Assembly (NCBI GenBank): GCA_021775095.1
Contig: JAJFII010000110.1
Location: forward strand, 1 to 64,000
Length of the DNA stretch: 64,000 bases
Origin: Rhodospirillales bacterium
GTDB taxonomy: Bacteria; Pseudomonadota; Alphaproteobacteria; Rhodospirillales; Casp-alpha2
Direction of reading: 5' to 3'
The position numbers and the translations under genes are program-made. Positions 62,693 through 64,000 of this stretch are shown here, piece by piece; the stretch's first letter is position 1, and every line of letters begins with the position of its first letter. The notes below the pieces were generated by a model. The model was not told where the DNA came from. It worked only from the letters and a program-made list of their open reading frames with translations, and ran no database searches.

Positions 62693-63718
62693 GTGGAAGT
62701 TTATTTGATGACGGGTTCCCAGGAAAAAGATCGGCCACTGGGCGTCGCCGTCTGGGGTGTCGGTGCGCATGCCATAAAAACGGTGCTGCCGGCGATTTTC
62801 GCCAGCCCTGACCTCCGGTTGGTTGGCATTCATAGTCGCAACCGCCAAACATTGGCGGAGCAGTCCGCTCTATATGGGTGCCACGCCTGGCACAATCGCG
62901 ACGATCTGTTGACGACAAATTCCGTTGACGTGGTTTTCCTGGCCACACCAACATCCCTGCATTTCGTGCATGGTCGGGCTGTCCTTGCGGCGGGAAAACA
63001 TCTTTGGTGTGAAAAACCACTGACCAGCCATTTGCAGGACGCCGTGGCCCTGGCGAAAATCGCCAGGACCAATAACCTCGCCTTAGCGGTTGTTTGCGGG
63101 CCTAAATATCATCCCCATTTTGACGCCGTTCGGGCGCAGTTTGGACCCGCAGGAATTGGACAGCCAAAGCATATCGAAGCGGTTTTCCAGTTCCCCCACA
63201 TTGACCGGAAGAATTTCAGGTATGACCCGGATCTTGGTGGCGGGGCCCTGCTCGATCTGGGGTTTTATCTGCTGACGATTGCCAATGCCCTGAGCCCCGG
63301 TAAACTCATCGGCCTCGACTGTAAACTTGCCACCGAAAACGGGTTTCGGGTCGATACGCGTGGATCAGCCCAGTTGCGGTTTGATTGCGGAACGACAGCC
63401 GATTTGTCCTGGGGATACGGCGCGGCTTATACAAATTATTTGTCCGTGCAAGGGGATCGAGGGCACCTCTGCGCCGGACCTTTTTTCTCAAAACCCAAAA
63501 ATCGGGTGCCGTCTTTAACACTAATCCGTTGCAATGAAAAAAAACGCCGGGTTAAATTCGCCAACAATGATCCCTTTGTTGATATGTTTCGGATCTTTGC
63601 AAAAGGGGTTTGGAGCCAAAGTGTTCGCGATCACTTGTTGTCCGAAGCGCTCGAATCCCAGCGGTTTCTTGATCTGGCAAAATCGGCTTCATATGCGTCG
63701 ACTTCGGATCTGCCATAA
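62693..63718 (+). CDS. Gfo/Idh/MocA-family oxidoreductase
   Basis: A 341-residue NAD(P)-dependent dehydrogenase. The Rossmann motif is V-W-G-V-G-A-H-A near 22; the family E-K-P (C-E-K-P-L-T) and the later G-G-G-A-L-L-D-L-G-F-Y-L with catalytic histidine-type position replaced by Y/L are visible. In the typical motif G-G-G-x-L-x-D-x-G-x-H the His is a catalytic residue; here F-Y takes its place, which raises doubt about normal activity. GTG 62693 and ATG 62708 are possible starts. Confidence 0.85.
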   Translation: MEVYLMTGSQEKDRPLGVAVWGVGAHAIKTVLPAIFASPDLRLVGIHSRNRQTLAEQSALYGCHAWHNRDDLLTTNSVDVVFLATPTSLHFVHGRAVLAAGKHLWCEKPLTSHLQDAVALAKIARTNNLALAVVCGPKYHPHFDAVRAQFGPAGIGQPKHIEAVFQFPHIDRKNFRYDPDLGGGALLDLGFYLLTIANALSPGKLIGLDCKLATENGFRVDTRGSAQLRFDCGTTADLSWGYGAAYTNYLSVQGDRGHLCAGPFFSKPKNRVPSLTLIRCNEKKRRVKFANNDPFVDMFRIFAKGVWSQSVRDHLLSEALESQRFLDLAKSASYASTSDLP

Positions 63719-63760
63719 CCTTTCGTCGGACGACCAATTAGAGCATTTACGGGCTCATAT

Positions 63761-63775
63761 GAAGTACTCTGACCC
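63761..63775. repeat. REP-like repeat end GAAGTACTCTGACCC
   Basis: The complement, GGGTCAGAGTACTTC, resembles ends I recall near REP-associated transposases, and shares GGTCAGAGT with the arms of the 2641-2767 element. Only one copy lies here. Confidence 0.5.
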
Positions 63776-63920
63776 TGATCTTTTATAGTGTGACCAGGAG
63801 GGCATCGCAACGCGATGCGGTGAAACGGGTAAGATGCGCGACGCTGACACCGAAAAAACAACAGGGCCGTCAGTGGCGTTTTTTACCGAACCGCCGCAAG
63901 CCGCGACGTATCGCAATCTA

Positions 63921-63934
63921 TTGATTTGGGTCAA
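63921..63934. promoter_or_regulatory. FNR/ANR-like box
   Basis: TTGATTTGGGTCAA matches TTGAT-N4-ATCAA with one mismatch. It lies 12 bases before a GGAGG-containing site, so it could control a gene that begins at or beyond the window edge. Confidence 0.4.
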
Positions 63935-64000
63935 GGCATTTAGTTAGGGAGGTTGCCATAATCGATGGGTCGGAACTGGCGATCCTGTTGGTGCGCCGGT

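Larger units (their letters stand above)
63719..64000. other. Non-coding end of the window with a repeat end and FNR-like box
   Basis: About 280 bases after the oxidoreductase. It contains GAAGTACTCTGACCC (63761-63775), an FNR-type box (63921-63934) and AGGGAGG at 63946-63952. An open frame reading I-D-G-S-E-L-A-I-L-L-V-R-R runs off the edge from 63961 but has no standard start codon. Confidence 0.5.

Overview
The window looks like a chromosomal segment of an alphaproteobacterium, most likely a Rhodospirillales-type, probably aquatic, heterotroph. The reasons are the conserved run dusB-ntrB-ntrC-ntrY-ntrX-trkA-hfq-hflX, a fused ispDF gene, an aglREFGAK alpha-glucoside locus in the order known from Sinorhizobium, TRAP transport and a DUF6165 gene. 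No rRNA, tRNA, CRISPR array, prophage or intact insertion sequence was seen. Base composition is moderate in GC, apart from an AT-rich island near 23.7-23.9 kb.

Layout. 0-2.2 kb: end of a membrane protein, a LysE-type exporter and azlCD. 2.38-2.77 kb: a 30-codon micro-ORF with its own promoter, a very long Shine-Dalgarno match and a terminator, followed by a short inverted-repeat element. 2.8-5.3 kb: hrpB. 5.5-10.3 kb: a probable operon of a CuyA/D-cysteine desulfhydrase-like PLP enzyme and a ProX-ProV-ProW betaine-type ABC importer, with a LysR regulator facing away. 11.8-19.5 kb: aglEFGAK with divergent aglR and a palindromic operator over the aglE promoter. 19.6-22.6 kb: a PuuD-like amidotransferase, mazG, a 271-bp inverted-repeat element and a lipoprotein. 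22.9-30.3 kb: GntR regulator, TRAP transporter and three enzymes (amidohydrolase, PuuE-like deacetylase, hydantoin-racemase-like protein), read as a catabolic operon for a cyclic amide or ureide. 30.5-33.9 kb: a hydroxyacid dehydrogenase, a methyltransferase, DUF6165 and a GT9 glycosyltransferase. 33.9-42.3 kb: a large RTX/serralysin protein and, divergently, its likely type I secretion system, whose TolC protein carries a SPOR domain. 42.3-45.1 kb: an inositol-monophosphatase family enzyme and an ABC-F protein. 45.2-58.1 kb: hflX, hfq, HAD phosphatase, D-amino-acid transaminase, trkA, ntrXYCB, dusB and a cytochrome c assembly-like membrane protein, all on the minus strand. 58.2-61.5 kb: ispDF, a receiver-like protein without the phospho-accepting Asp, a small wing-helix-like protein, a STAS protein and a [2Fe-2S] thioredoxin-like protein. 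61.55-61.69 kb: a candidate small RNA behind a CRP-type box. 61.7-64 kb: an EamA exporter, a Gfo/Idh/MocA oxidoreductase and a non-coding end.

How the parts fit. Three uptake systems (betaine-type ABC, alpha-glucoside ABC, TRAP) each sit with dedicated enzymes and a linked regulator, and each has a strong stem-loop just after the binding-protein gene, which would favour surplus binding protein. The Ntr cluster with hfq supplies global nitrogen and post-transcriptional control. The candidate small RNA carries a pyrimidine run that resembles an anti-Shine-Dalgarno sequence and could be an Hfq client. Repeats sharing a GGTCAGAGT or GGGTCAGGACCC core at about 2.7, 21.6, 42.3 and 63.8 kb suggest scattered REP-like or MITE-like elements.
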